A stretch of 64,000 nt of DNA from Schistocephalus solidus. Lineage: Eukaryota; Platyhelminthes; Cestoda; Diphyllobothriidea; Diphyllobothriidae. The notes beneath the pieces were generated by a model, which saw nothing but the letters and a program-made list of their open reading frames with translations, ran no database searches and was not told the origin of the DNA. Shown in pieces: positions 13,745-25,339 of the stretch. The position numbers were made by a program, and so were the translations under genes. The stretch spans positions 208,655 through 272,654 of the forward strand of contig WEDG01005259.1 in NCBI GenBank assembly GCA_017591395.1, written 5' to 3'. Numbering within the stretch: position 1 is the stretch's first letter; the number at the start of each line of letters is the position of its first letter.

Positions 13745-14090
13745 GCCCATCGGATTGGTTGGTCAATTGCGAACTCCTCGCACTGTGATCGGGTTATCAA
13801 TGCCAGGAGCCTAGATATACACTCATCGCAGCCGACTCAGCTGTTCACATTCCCTACGCACAATCAATCACCGCGTGAGCCTGTAAAGTTCCCATTCGCA
13901 TCCACGAAAGCGGAACTCACCGCAATACCGGAATGCCAAAAACCCTGCATACTCGCCAACTTTCCCATCTCCAGCACTAACAACTCTCCATTCACCAATA
14001 CGACCACTTTTATTAGCCTCAGCACCTCAACTGACTTTACAGCCACCCCCCACCCAACTGCGAGAATACTACACCTATTATCCATAGCAC
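13745..14090 (+). pseudogene. C2H2-finger LINE tail fragment, plus orientation
   Basis: 'PIGLVGQLRTPRT' (finger core), 'IYTHRSRLSCSHSLRTINHR' (second finger with both cysteines changed in spacing or lost) and a Ser/Thr-rich linker ('ISSTNNSPFTNTTTFISLST') follow the order of the intact module. Frameshifts and stops are present. It ends about 130 bases below the donor of candidate RalGEF exon 11, on the opposite strand. Confidence 0.65.
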
Positions 14091-14224
14091 AAGCCCGGTC
14101 TGTTGAAGAGAATTATCGTCGATTACAAAAGACGAATAATCGTAGGCCACCAGCCCACTGTTCGGTTGAATGCGGTACTGTCTTAAAAATCAAGGTATCT
14201 TTGTAAGGGATGGCATAACCTCAC

Positions 14225-14465
14225 CATCTGATAGGGGAGATCGACCCCGCCGTACCGCCCTTGAAACTTCCGGGAGAACTGTCTACCGTTTGATCGGACT
14301 GCCAATGAGTAGGCAGGTGAAATGGAGGGTGTGGTGGTGCCCGAGTCCAGTTTGGTTGTCGGCACCGAGCAGACTGAGGGACTGGAGACCTCAGAGGTGT
14401 GACTGTCGAGAGACTCGCTCGGCGAGCAGCCGCTTGTAGACGCTGGAGTGGCAGAAGTGGTCCCT
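14225..14465 (-). CDS. Candidate RalGEF exon 11 (Ser/Thr/Pro-rich linker)
   Basis: After the catalytic domain RalGDS/RGL proteins have a Ser-rich linker before RA. Here the minus strand gives acceptor TTCTCTCGCCGATACTGCAG (ends 14466), 241 nt, and donor ATG|GTGAGG (14224). One base completes the codon left by exon 10; 80 codons follow, starting 'GTTSATPASTSGCSPSES' and including 'SEVSSPSVCS' and 'SGTTTPSISP'. The composition, the strong acceptor and the exact phase fit support it. The intron before it would be 12.7 kb. With no conserved domain, it could instead be coding-like decay of a repeat. Exit phase is zero. Confidence 0.5.
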
Positions 14466-15189
14466 CTGCAGTATCGGCGAGAGAAGAGCAACTTATTAGC
14501 CAAAACAGACACTACAAGTCCATAACCGTACATAATTTGGAAAAAAATAGGGAAATGCACTCGAGGTTGGCTAGAGTCAGATCAATATAGACATAGCGAA
14601 CTGTGTGTTTGACTGACTTCTCGGGATTTTTAACATTTATAGTCATTGCCCAATTCTGGTGTAGGCAGAAAATGGGAAGTCTTATTTAGCCTTGTGTGAA
14701 CAGCTCCCCTACGGGCGGTCGCATAACGAAAAGCAATCAATCATAGAGAGGCATTTTTTATAAAGATAAAGGCTCGCACTTTGCCGACTGCGATCGAAAC
14801 TGCCCAGATTTGCATGAGAGGATCCTCCATCGAGAATCCACAGTAGGTCGGAATTTCGATATCTAATGCCTTCAGGACACCTCAATCACTGCGGCCAATC
14901 CGGTCGCTAGCTCTTTGACAGGCTTTGGAAATTGACTGGTGCATGAGAAAGAGAGAGAGAGAAAGAGGAGAGTGAGGCTAATCCTGGCCAGTACATCCTC
15001 ACGACTCATCGACGCATTCTCCACTTTATATATCTCTGATTTTGTTGAATTTATGACGAGGTGCTATAAGTCATGCTATGAAGGGTGGCTAACCGGCAGG
15101 GTAACTCGCTTCTTCTCAAGATTGAGTGTCAGACTGAAATAACTCCATTGTAATATGATCAAGTGACACTCTTGTGCATGCTAGATCCG

Positions 15190-15480
15190 AGCATTCCACC
15201 TTATAGCTTGATACATTCTTATGGGACCAGGTCGTGTGTGGAACACATAGACGGACTGTTGAGCTTTGTCAGCCACTGCGCCCGGGACCATCTCCAGTCG
15301 TCCCGACACTGTCTTGCCACCAGCACCAGGTGAGTAAAGTAGGAGAGTGCGGTAGCTGCAGCGAAAGTCTGCTTTATTAAAACAATTATCACCCACGTCG
15401 CCATCCTTTGTTTGCAGAATTTGGACATCGTTTTTTGTGACGATCAGACTGTCGCGTATTGGTGACCAGTCAGAGGTACA
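15190..15480 (-). repeat. Family A-related module ('GTGGCTGACAAAGCT')
   Basis: The minus strand contains 'gggcgcagtggctgacaaag', then a segment like 'cacacacgacctggtccc', plus 'gcagctaccgcactctcc'. The same segments appear in plus orientation at 6838-7010 and in part at 20610-20640. Frames on this strand (15181-15486) are not regarded as genes. Confidence 0.65.
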
Positions 15481-15535
15481 CCGCATACCGGTGAGAGGTC
15501 ACTCCTGTGCCTCGGGAAGGTAGTGGTTTCTCCGC

Positions 15536-15612
15536 ACGGCCCTTGACTGGCACCCAACTCTCCCCTGTGCCCCCCAGAACCTGGGCTCTGCACAGCGGCC
15601 ACATCCTGATAA
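15536..15612 (+). mobile_element. Fragment of RTE LINE 5' region
   Basis: 'actggcacccaactctcccc' and 'cagcggccacatcc' match 'actggtacccaactctcaca' and 'agcggccacacccc' in the 5' region of the element at 45.2 kb. It translates to 'PLTGTQLSPVPPRTW', the same peptide stretch. Confidence 0.6.
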
Positions 15613-16309
15613 CCGCCTCGATCAGCAATCCAAACTACATAAAGGTATACTGTACGTGATCGTATACTTTTTATATGGCCTAGGTCCCATTCTCCGAAAA
15701 GCTAAAAAAGTCATACAATTGGAACCACGGCCGTCTCGCAGGCGGCGGAAGTTAAATTAAGCTTTCGTCCCAATAAACAGCATTTTTGATTCACAGTGGA
15801 ATTTGTCAGCGGCCTGGGGTGATTCAGCAACCCTTTTTAAGGGTAGTACGATTAGAAAAGTTGATGCAAACAAATTTTGGTAAATCATGCCATTTGCAGA
15901 CTGATTGTGATTCATAGACGCAAAACTAGCTGTAAAAGCAATATGAAACACATTATTACAGCCCCCGTCCCTCACACAGGCAGTTAGAATGATCCCACTT
16001 TCTATGACATTCCCGTACTGTGAGTCAAGGTTCTGAGTATGCATTGGATTTTACAGGCTCTTTCAGATCCAACATAACCTCGACACACCCACATAGGTAA
16101 TGCGGAGAGACCCACTGATGAGCCCAACGCCTCGCAGCGGCGAAACACGTGTCTGTGCTTTTAGTTAGTACCTGTGCTGCCAGTATGGTAAATTATTCGA
16201 AAAAAGTTAATCCTTCCTTACACAGTGTATCGACACGGCTAACAATCTTGCGGAAGTAAACGTATCCATTTCCCTTTCAGTTCACCGAAGCACTACATGC
16301 AATGTGGAC

Positions 16310-16490
16310 TCAGCTCCAATCTGTCCCCATTCAAAGTCACGTACTGGCCTGATCAGACAATTACTAATCCATCATACTGGGAAACGAAGTTCAGGGCACT
16401 AAGCATGCATCGGTCACTCCCGCCACACCGACCGAGATCAGGCCACCACATGGGCTTAGTAGGTCATAGACGCATTCATTAGGACATTCT
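16310..16490 (+). pseudogene. C2H2-finger LINE tail fragment, decayed
   Basis: One frame gives 'CPHSKSRTGLIRQLLIHHTG', another 'HHMGLVGHRRIH'. These are the two halves of the finger pair seen at 47.5-48.0 kb, with the joining segment out of frame. Confidence 0.6.
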
Positions 16491-17299
16491 GTAAAACCAC
16501 ACGGTCTAGACAAGATTACAACCAGTCACTCCCTATCTGCCCACACGCATACACTAGTCTACACATGAACCCTATTCAAAACACGCACATACATGACACC
16601 TCTTCAAAACACATTGCACCTCACTCCTGCAATCCACATGCATGCCAGCTCTTATATGGCGGAGGAAACATCGCATATCAGAACATGCAGACATCACTGA
16701 AGAGGGGAGCATACTCCCGGAGGTAGTTGGGTACATGAAATGGGGATCAAGTCGTTTATGACACGCTGCTGGACGTTGTCATCTACCGCGCCCAATCCCA
16801 CTACCAGTCTACCGACAGACTCGACCAATCAACTGGTGCATGGGAGATGGAAAGGGGAGTGAAACCGATATTGGGGAAGCCATACTCATGGTACACCAAC
16901 GTATCCGACCTGCCAAGAGTCCAAATTCTTAAGCCTGTCAATTGATATGAAAAGTCGGTTCTCTCATGACTGATATTCAGCCTGACGTTGCCCCTGTTTA
17001 AAGGGCCTTTGTGACATTTATACTCATACTAAATCTGAACCGCCTATATTATGGTCTAGTCTGCATGTTTCGGAGACCAGATCGTGTGGCACACGTGTAA
17101 CCTATCCATTAAATTTTGTCAACCATTTGACTACGATCATGGTTATCTTGCCATCGGTACAAGGTGGCTGAGGGTGTGTGGATGTTCCGTACGTTTGCCT
17201 CACCATAAACTCATTCAGGTGCATGTTACCATTTTTGGGCCCAGCTCGTGGGTCAGCGGTTGACATGGTCGCTTGTGACGGTCGAACTTCCATGTCAGC

Positions 17300-20100
17300 A
17301 CAAACTCGGTTACCGTCTAGTCAAAGACGGCGAAACTAACAAGTGTTGGTCTGCGCAACTTGTGCTGATTTTCGGACATCCTACGGTTTATCCCTAGGTA
17401 TCCGACTAGGTTGTCGCGTTACAGTTATGCTCAGGCGTATTTTGAACAAGCTGGTGATTTTTAAACCCTGATTGCAATCCTACTGTATGTGTACTAGTGG
17501 TGATACCATTGTGGTGGGTTTGAAAACGTCTGAGAAAATGTCATACTGGGGACACGTGTGAGAGGATTCTGCGACCTCAGTGAGTCTTTATTTTATTGTT
17601 GGTGGTGTGCTGGTCGTGTTGGCATTGTGGTGCATGAGTAATAATCGAATGAGTTCAAAGCAGGTCGCATGGGCGCGTCAGTTTGTAACGTCTGTGGGTT
17701 CAAGTTTGATGCCCATGTAAAGTTATTTCAAAAACGGACATCTCAAGGTCGGTGCAAGAGGTGAACATTGGCTAGGCCTTTACATTCTATAATAAGCGCT
17801 CTTTATGACTATAAAAGCAGAAGATTCGGGAAATGGCATGTTACGGGAACAGGTGGTGGTAAAACCACGAACAACCAACCATCGAAAAAGAGACTAGACA
17901 AAATCTCAAATGTACAGAACTGTATGACTGACACTTGAAGTTAGATGAAGAGACACCGAAAATCCTGGAGTCCAGTTCATGAAGATAGTTTCATGCAATA
18001 AAGAACATTAAGTGAATTTGTAAAAAGGCTAAGTCAATATCTTGGACTTGTGCTTGTTCGTAAGTCGTTCGCAGCCGACTTTCAGCTGATGCCCTTCCAG
18101 CCACCTGCTAATGGGAAAAGAGCCACCAAACAGTACATGTTAATGGGACGGAACCATTCACTGATGACCAAAAAACGGATTTTATTTTGCTCTAACTTGG
18201 TACCATATCTCCAATTCATGCTTATTTTTCTTGAGGCGGAAATGAAATGATTTGGACTTTCATAATAAGTGAATGCGTTTTAGAGGGTGGCCTTGCGCTA
18301 AATGTCAAGGGGTTGGAGTTATGGCCAATCGATTGAAAACACTGAAAATTGTGAAGTTTTGACCAGTATTTCAAGGATCATCTGAAATTCCTTGTAATCC
18401 AATACCAGAAATACCTATAGAGAAAGGTTGAAGAAAGGACAGTTCTCTTGATCTACATAAAATGGTATGTTTACGATCTCACCGGACAATTCTATTTGCC
18501 TTTACAAGTCAAAGTTACAGTGATTTGTCAGGTTTTCAGAATTTGCCTATTTTTATAAAAGGGTATAAAAAGTAAAAAAAGTAATATTACTTTTCATATG
18601 ACCTTTAGGCTGTAACTTCGATTAAGGTTGTTCTTTTTTCAAAGCGTTTGTACATTCACTGGTGCCAGGTTGTGAGGGATAATGAATCTTTCGTAAATGT
18701 CGGAGCCTTGCATGAAAAAAGTCACATACTGTAGGTGGATTACAGTTAGGGCACAGGAACGGGTACCCCTCGGAATTAAGCACAAAGCTACGCATAATAC
18801 GGGGTTCTCTCCTTCCGACTCGAACCAATTACTTTTTCCCAAACACGTTTATCAGAAGTGGCCTCAGGACGCAAGACAACTTTAATCCTTCTTTCTGCTT
18901 AAGAACACTTTAAGGATTCGGGTCATTCTGATGAAATTGGGTTTTGACGTCTATTCTGAACTGCCTTGCGGCCAAATTCCAGCCTGTTTGAAGACGAGAA
19001 AGATGTGGTGAAGGTAATAACAAAGACGACCCACGAATCAGCAGCTGTCTGACAAATTCCTACTACCCCAAGGTTTAAACACTCGAATCGTGTTAAGAGT
19101 CTGACGACTGTTCATCGTAGGGTGACTCAGGATGTTAATTTGAGGAGAATAAAAAAAATCTGTCCCGAAGCACAAAGGTCGACGTGCCTATAAGTAAACA
19201 GGATTCAATCCAGCCTCAGTCAGTCACCGTGTGGTTTTGACCGTGTGGTTGTACACAAAACAGGCATTACTTAATATAAAACGCTTGAGAGTGCGCTATT
19301 AGACGGAATGTAGAACGAATGCTGAGTGGAGATAGTTAAGATAGGTTGACTAACATGGACTGAAGGCAATGAGAGAGTTGTTTATTCAGGCTTATTCGTG
19401 CCTTCTTCACCTAGCTATAACTCAGACCAACGTCTGCGGCCGGAATTATGCATGCATTCACAGTGCTGTGGTGAGGTCATGTCTATGGGTCAATAGCACT
19501 GTCAAATAGAGTTTCCACTACTGCCTCCCTGTCAGTCAGTGTTTGCCAGGATAGGTGGCATATGTAACCTTACTGGAATCAGTGTTCACCAATCTGACTG
19601 GTTTGTCCAAGCAAACTAACCCCGTCCGTGGGTGGTGCCCAGCACAAGCAAGCGACCAATTAAATAAGGTCAGAGATAGCCAATAAATGCCAAAAAATAC
19701 AGAGACAAAAGTCTTTTAAGCACCGCTCTCTCCAGGCATACCCCCGACCAACAACTCGGACTTGAGACCAAACCGGTGAGTTAACAAACACATACGGTCC
19801 ATAGGTACAATTAAATAAGCAGATCAGTAGTACTGTAGGTACCTCCAACAAAACAGTATTTATCGGGTTAGATAGACTGTTAAATCAAAAGGACACAAAA
19901 CTGCATTAATCTGGTTGGTGCCTCGGAGGAAGGTAGCTCTAAACTCTGGTGACTGGGTGGCTGGATGCAAAAACAAAAATAACTTATTCTTTAAACCAGG
20001 GTTTCGTGCGCATTCAATGATCTCTTTAACTGGCCGTACTCTCCCAGCCCGAAGTGATATAAAGTTATGCATATAAATGCGCGCGCCCGCAAAGACACGA
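17300..20100. other. Intronic DNA, nothing recognised
   Basis: Part of RalGEF intron 10 in the present model. The short frames at 18050 and 18622-18885 carry no recognisable domain. The phrase 'gcacaaagctacgcataata' followed by 'cggggttctc' at 18780 recurs loosely at 28118, a hint of another old repeat. Confidence 0.45.
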
Positions 20101-20480
20101 CAGTTTGATAGTCGATTCTGACGAGGTCCACCCTGAGGGGCGCAGGGACGGTGACGTGCGCGTGAAGTAGATTATAGTGAGAGTAGAAATGCGCTGAATC
20201 TACCGCACTCTCCCCTCCCCTCTGACCAAGTCAAGAAGATCGGAGGTGGGAGAGGGTGCAGGGGGGCTGATGCGACAGGAACCGCACGTAGGCGTACCGC
20301 CACACCTGACTCGGATCCCATTGACTGGGAAAGCCATAAGGGGCCACATGAAGGAGCCATTGTAGCCGAATACTCCGTCGCCCCAGTCTGCCACTCCACG
20401 CAATCACACATTGGGCTGACTGTGAGGTCCGAGTTATCCCGTCAGTAGTCAAACTTCCAAGCCACGGATTTTAACGCGTC
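20101..20480 (-). repeat. Family A repeat, minus orientation
   Basis: The minus strand reads the family A 3' half: 'gggataactcggacctcaca', 'ctccttcatgtggccc', 'atctccgatcttcttgactt' and 'tgcgcccctcagggtggacc', ending at about 20101. Minus-strand frames such as 20172-20411 are repeat shadows. Confidence 0.78.
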
Positions 20481-20799
20481 GTAATAGCTTCAAGCGCGTG
20501 AAGTCCCTGTATAATAAGGAAAATGCTCTGAGCTGTTGAACTTTCTCTCTCTCTAGCTCCCTACTTCCAGGCCCAAACAACTGTCAGGGCCGGCCAGTTG
20601 TCTGGTGTGGAGACTGGGCGCAGTGGCTGACACGGCTAGTGACCTCGTCCACGTGAACCTCATACTTGACCTCGTCAACGAACCACAAGCACCAAGATTT
20701 CAAACAACAGGGAGATGAGCGGCTCACATCTCACATAAGTGAGAGTGCCAGAGGTCACGTTAAGAAGAAGCCACCAGTCGCTCTCTTCACACACATATA

Positions 20800-22873
20800 T
20801 ACGGGGTTGACTGCAAGACCTGAGTTCCTGAGCTCCATTTCTGGTTCCGATCACTCTGTATTATTAGGCCTTCCAAAAATTTACTCCACTTCTACGCGTG
20901 CGTTGATACGCAAACCCGAAAGGAAAATTAAGGTTCGCGACACGTCCCCGGAAAACATTTTTCTTCTGCAGACTTGTATATTGTACACTATGCCCGTCTT
21001 CCTCAGTCAATCCAATATTGAGTCATGCTCCAGCTTCCTTAACACATTTTTAAAAGAAATTTTTAATATTTGTTGTCCTCTTGATACCAGTTTGGTCCGA
21101 CTTGACAGAATTTATTCTCCTTATCTAAAATTTTTAAGACTTAAAAAAACTTCTCTACAAGCTAGGCCTCCGTGGCTGTCTAAAGGAGGTTAATGTCTTA
21201 ATAAAAAGTGAGATTTGCAGACTGAATGATTTGTTTGTTAGTCAGCTTTTTGCCTCTCCGTCCAAACCTTCTTTTCGGCTTTCCTCTGCTGAACTCTGGA
21301 GGAATCTGAAGCGTCTCACTGGCCAATGTGGTTAACTGGCACATGTTGATGCTGATTTAGACGATCAAAATGAACATTTTATCCATACTTCTTCTGACTC
21401 CAATCCCCCCACAAAAAACCTTTCGCTACTACCAAGCGTTGTTTCTCCTGTGTCAGTGGCAACAGTGGAGCAACACCTGAAAAAGGTCCGTGGTTCAGCT
21501 GCTGCTGGGCTGGATGAAGTCTCACCATTTGTTATAAAATACTGCTGCTGTGAGATTGCCCCTATTTTGACACACCTTATAAACATGTCCTTCATGGAGT
21601 CAAAGATTCCTGACAATTGGCGTTCAGTAAGGATCACTCCTATCCCTAAAAAAGTCTGCTAATTTTGTTCCTTCGTTTTTTTCGTCCAATCGCCTGCTCT
21701 TCCGCTTTACTGAAGATTGCTGAACGAGTCGCTCTCGATACAATTAAGCCATTTTCCTCCAATTTCTCCGACCCATTACAATTTGCCTATAAGGCCCGGC
21801 GTAGTACCCTAGATGCCATTGCCCTTGTGGTACATTCGGCTCTACGAGATTTAGATAAGTGCTGCCGTGCGTACGCATGCGCATTTCTTGACTACTCCTC
21901 TGCCTTCAACACCATCCCACGCCATGTCCTCCTTAATAAACATCCGCGTCTGGCTCTCCCGGCTGGGTTGTCTCTTGGCTCGAAGACTATTTTACTTCCC
22001 GCACTCAATTCGTACAATCCGACAAGCGGCAATCTACTGTCCTTCCAAACAACTGTGGTGTTCTTCAAGGTGCCATCTTTTCCCTTCACCTCTTCTCCCT
22101 TCATACTGATGATTTGAGATCACCAAACGACTCTCTGTACATCAAATATGCCGACGACACGTTTGTTGGTCATCTTCTTAAAAATCAGACGCATCTTCAG
22201 TGTCTGAAGGATGGCCTCGACCATGTTTCAGCTTGGTCATCAGATAATGATCTTCAAATCAACCATGAGAAATCTGTCCAATGTGTTTTTCACCTGCGAT
22301 CATTCCCTAGTTCTCAATACTCAGCCATCCTTCCCAACGAGGTATCATCTTTTCTGTACCTTGGCGTTACTCTGACATCCCATCTTTCATTCTCATAACA
22401 TATCTATACTCTTTTTACAAAAATTCGTATATCCGCCGTTATCATTCCTAGCACACACCTCAAGCCCTTATCTGGCGATTTATAGAGGCATGTGTTCTTC
22501 CCCTCATCCTTTATTGTTCTCCCGTGATTTTTTTTCCAGCTTTGCTTAAAAAGGGTTTTTGATTTTAAAACGTATTCTCCGAATGCTCTCTTCTGCTGGT
22601 GGTGTTTCTTATACTGTTTTAGTGGATTTGATAACAAAACGGCACTTTACGACAGTCAAACAATTTGCTGGGCGAATCCTTGATGATGTAACCCATCCCC
22701 TCCACTCTGAGCTGATTGCTGTGAAGTCTTCCCGTCCGATGCGCCGAGGCTTTCGCCATATAGCCTGCCGTACAACGGCATACCAGTGCTCCGTTTTGCC
22801 ATTTCTATCACGCTACCTTACGTGTAAAGAGACTGAAATAAAAAAGTTGAGACTGGAACTGTCTCCCCACTAG
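20800..22873 (+). pseudogene. CR1/Rex-type LINE, 5'-truncated, several frameshifts
   Basis: Begins inside the endonuclease: 'SISGSDHSVL' carries the final Ser-Asp-His. Reverse-transcriptase blocks follow: 'GLDEVSPFVIK', 'MESKIPDNWRSVRITPIPKK', 'PLQFAYKARRSTLDAI', 'AFLDYSSAFNTIPRHVL', 'PGWVVSWLEDYFTSRTQFVQ', 'GVLQGAIFSLHLFSLHTDDL' and the catalytic 'IKYADDTFVGH'. The C-terminal part ends 'LSRYLTCKETEIKKLRLELS' and a stop at 22871. Frames change near 21190, 21655, 21950 and 22400, and stops occur at about 21333 and 22398. The catalytic YADD is intact. Inserted in intron 10 of the RalGEF gene, opposite orientation. Confidence 0.88.
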
Positions 22874-23042
22874 ATGTCCATTTTTGACTCTTTGATTTTT
22901 GCATATTATGTTAACTTATCCTATTATCTTAGTGAATGGAGCCATTTATATTTTTTGCTGAAAATATTGAATGATACTTCAAAACAAAAGCGTATTCCCC
23001 CCCCTCTCTCTCTCTCTCTTCAATCGTCAGTTTGAAAGCCTT

Positions 23043-23690
23043 CTACGCCATGGAGTATAGCGCACCGTCATGGTCTTGTGCTCGGATCACACTTGCAGCT
23101 GAGGAGCCACCCGAAGAAGGAGCCGAGGAACACACTTCTTCACTTACGTCAGATTTGTAATTTGTGAATGTGCGTTGGCAGAGCGGACAGTTGGGGCGGG
23201 TGCGGTGGGTGTATGTTGGTGCTCCTGACACTGGTTTGCAAGTGACCGACCGTGTTGATGTGTAACGTGTATGTGCGGTGGCAGCAAGTGCAGGTTAGGT
23301 TGGTGGCTGTAGAGTTGGTGGAGGTGGTGAGGCTACTAGAAGGGGTCGAATTGGTGGATAAGAAATTGTCCGTGCTGGAGCTGGGAGAGTCGCTGGTTAT
23401 GCAAGGTGTGTTTGGCATGTCGGTATTGTTGTGAGCTCCGCTTGCCTAGATGCGCATATAATAGACTAGGGCCATGTGATGAGTGAATTTGTGTTGGCTA
23501 TGTGGACAGTGGAGGCGAATGCGAGGAGGGTGTATAGGGACTCCAGGCATTGCTGCACCCATGTCAGTGCGGTGAATTTGCAAGCTGCCGACTAGACCGA
23601 TGCGTGAGGTGAAGGTGCTGTCGCAATGAGAACCAGTTTGGATGGAGTACAAAACGCCGGTGGTGGGGAACGAGGGTGGTGAGGTTAGTG
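23043..23690 (-). pseudogene. C2H2-finger LINE tail fragment, minus orientation
   Basis: The minus strand reads 'CDSTFTSRIGLVGSLQIHRT' and 'IRLHCPHSQHKFTHHM', then a Ser/Thr-rich linker ('SPSSSTDNFLSTNSTPSSS'), then a decayed finger 'LTCTCCHRTYTLHINTVGHL'. This is the same finger-linker-finger order as in the RTE LINE at 47.5-48.0 kb. A further decayed finger ('HHCPYCSSHVNHSH') lies upstream near 23760-23830. Frameshifts separate the pieces. Confidence 0.75.
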
Positions 23691-24044
23691 GTTAACGGGG
23701 AATCGGGAACGGTCCCAACGGTTGTGGTAGTGAGAGAATTAGTGCTGTTGGTTGGGCTTGTGGCTGTGGTTTACGTGTGAGCTACAGTAGGGACAATGGT
23801 GCCGGTGATCGAGTGCGGCGGGGCAACGGAAGCGTGATAACCAATGATTGGGGTGGTTACCGCTTTTCGCGCCATGGTGGATGATGGTAGGTTGTCGGTT
23901 TCTTGCTGCGTTGCTAAATTCCCCACCAAACCAATGCAGCTGGACGCCTACCATGATGAGCACCTTGGGATATGCATCACCTGCAGAACTGACAGACACC
24001 TTCCTCATAGTCGGCACGTGCCGGTGCCGGTGCCTTGCACACAC

Positions 24045-24615
24045 GCACACACATCCGACATTTCGACCGTGGATTTGGACGAGATATACCGTGTGCCCCG
24101 GAGCAAGGTGGCGTAAGGACAGTGACTTGAGCGTCGTCTAGGTTACAGTGGTTTAAAATTCGCGCTGCATGTACCACAGGCCCTCCTCCTGGTCCAACGA
24201 GGTCCACTGTGTGCGCCACAACAAGGCGGTGCAGGGACGGTGACTTCCGCGTAGATTAGTTGAGAGCAACAGTAGACTTGCGCCGCACACACATACGAAA
24301 GTTCGACCATCGTAGACGGACGACGTCCACCGTGTGATCCACAGCAGGATGGCGCAGGGAAGATGGCTTGTGCGTGAATTAGTTTTAAGTAATGGTAAAG
24401 TTACGCTGCAGCTACCGCACTTTCCCTTCCTTACCCACCCGTGTCCAGTGTCAAGACAGAGTCAGGAAGACAGGAAGCGGGGTCGGGTGCAGGTAGCTGG
24501 CTCGGCCAGAGACGATCCTTGCCGTGCCATCACGCCTGAATCAGGTCCCACAGAATGGGAGCGCCATAAATGGCAAGAGTGGCTGGTGCGGTTTGAGCCT
24601 GCACCTACGCGTGCC
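24045..24615 (-). repeat. Cluster of partial family A ends, minus orientation
   Basis: Three successive copies of the family A terminal module occur here, marked on the plus strand by 'gaccgtggatttggacgag' (about 24065), 'caacgaggtccactgtgtg' (about 24197) and 'gaccatcgtagacggacgac' (about 24306). The last copy extends to about 24610 and abuts the HADHA relic. The arrangement looks like repeated insertion or tandem growth of the element's end. Confidence 0.7.
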
Positions 24616-24619
24616 ACCA

Positions 24620-25264
24620 CGCCCTCTCTCCATGTTCGGGATTTGTTACGGGAGCACAACCCGAATAAATTTTGCCGTGCCCTGATCTCGCATTCATGTT
24701 TTATCCAGCGCATCTATCATGCGGCCCGTTTAGGGGGCGCACACCTGCACGCGTTTGACGAGGGCAGCATGTATGTCATCGACTACGCGGACAGCCACAT
24801 CGAGCCCAACCTCGTCAGCGATGGTATCCTTATCGACCGGCCAACCGAATGCCTGCACGGCCGCATCTGGTTCTGTCGGGGTCATGCCTTTCTGCATCAG
24901 CCGAATTACTCCCGGCGAGCATTAGGGCGAGGATACAGACTGTGTAGAAGCCAGGGAACACCCTTCAAGAAGATGAGAATTTTGCCCTGGTGTAAACCCA
25001 TGTCACCGGCCGAATTCATAGTGATCTTTGATGCCTTGTTTTCAAAATGGTCTGAGGTAAAGTCCAAATTATCAACGGGCGAGACGCATTGCATGTTAAC
25101 AAACTTTTGGGACGCTTGCTAACCTCTGCAGTTTTCAAAATGGGCAAGTTAGATGTATTATTAGCAACGATAACCTCGGATGAATTGGAGTCCTTCATAT
25201 TCCTGAAAACACAATGCTTCATAGCCAGATACTCAAACGCAGCCTCGATAACCATGTCAGCCCG
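24620..25264 (-). pseudogene. HADHA: HADHA relic: 3-hydroxyacyl-CoA dehydrogenase part of mitochondrial trifunctional enzyme alpha
   Basis: HADHA joins enoyl-CoA hydratase and NAD-dependent 3-hydroxyacyl-CoA dehydrogenase activities in mitochondrial beta-oxidation. Four consecutive minus-strand pieces follow the dehydrogenase domain in order: 'ADMVIEAAFEYLAMKH' with 'NNTSNLPI' and 'VSKRPK' (25261-25110); 'SPVDNLDF' to 'LHQGKILIFLKG' (25100-24950); 'VIRLMQKGMTPTEPDA' with 'ADEVGLDVAVRVVDDI' (24911-24735); and 'ARSGHGKIYS' (about 24690-24650). The pieces need at least two frame changes and cross stop codons, and the 'GPGF' site has changed. No intron gap interrupts the order, so a processed (retroposed) copy is likely. 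The end near 24620 runs into a family A repeat. It lies in the same orientation inside intron 10 of the RalGEF gene. Confidence 0.82.
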
Positions 25265-25339
25265 AGCAGGGTGTGAAATGTCCGTCACAGATTCGAGAAT
25301 TTGAAGTAGTTCTCGTATGTATAAACCTGATTTGGTTGA

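Noticed and set aside
24334..25122. Plus-strand ORF of 262 codons
   Set aside because: The first part is family A repeat and the rest is antisense to the HADHA relic. No similarity of its own was recognised.
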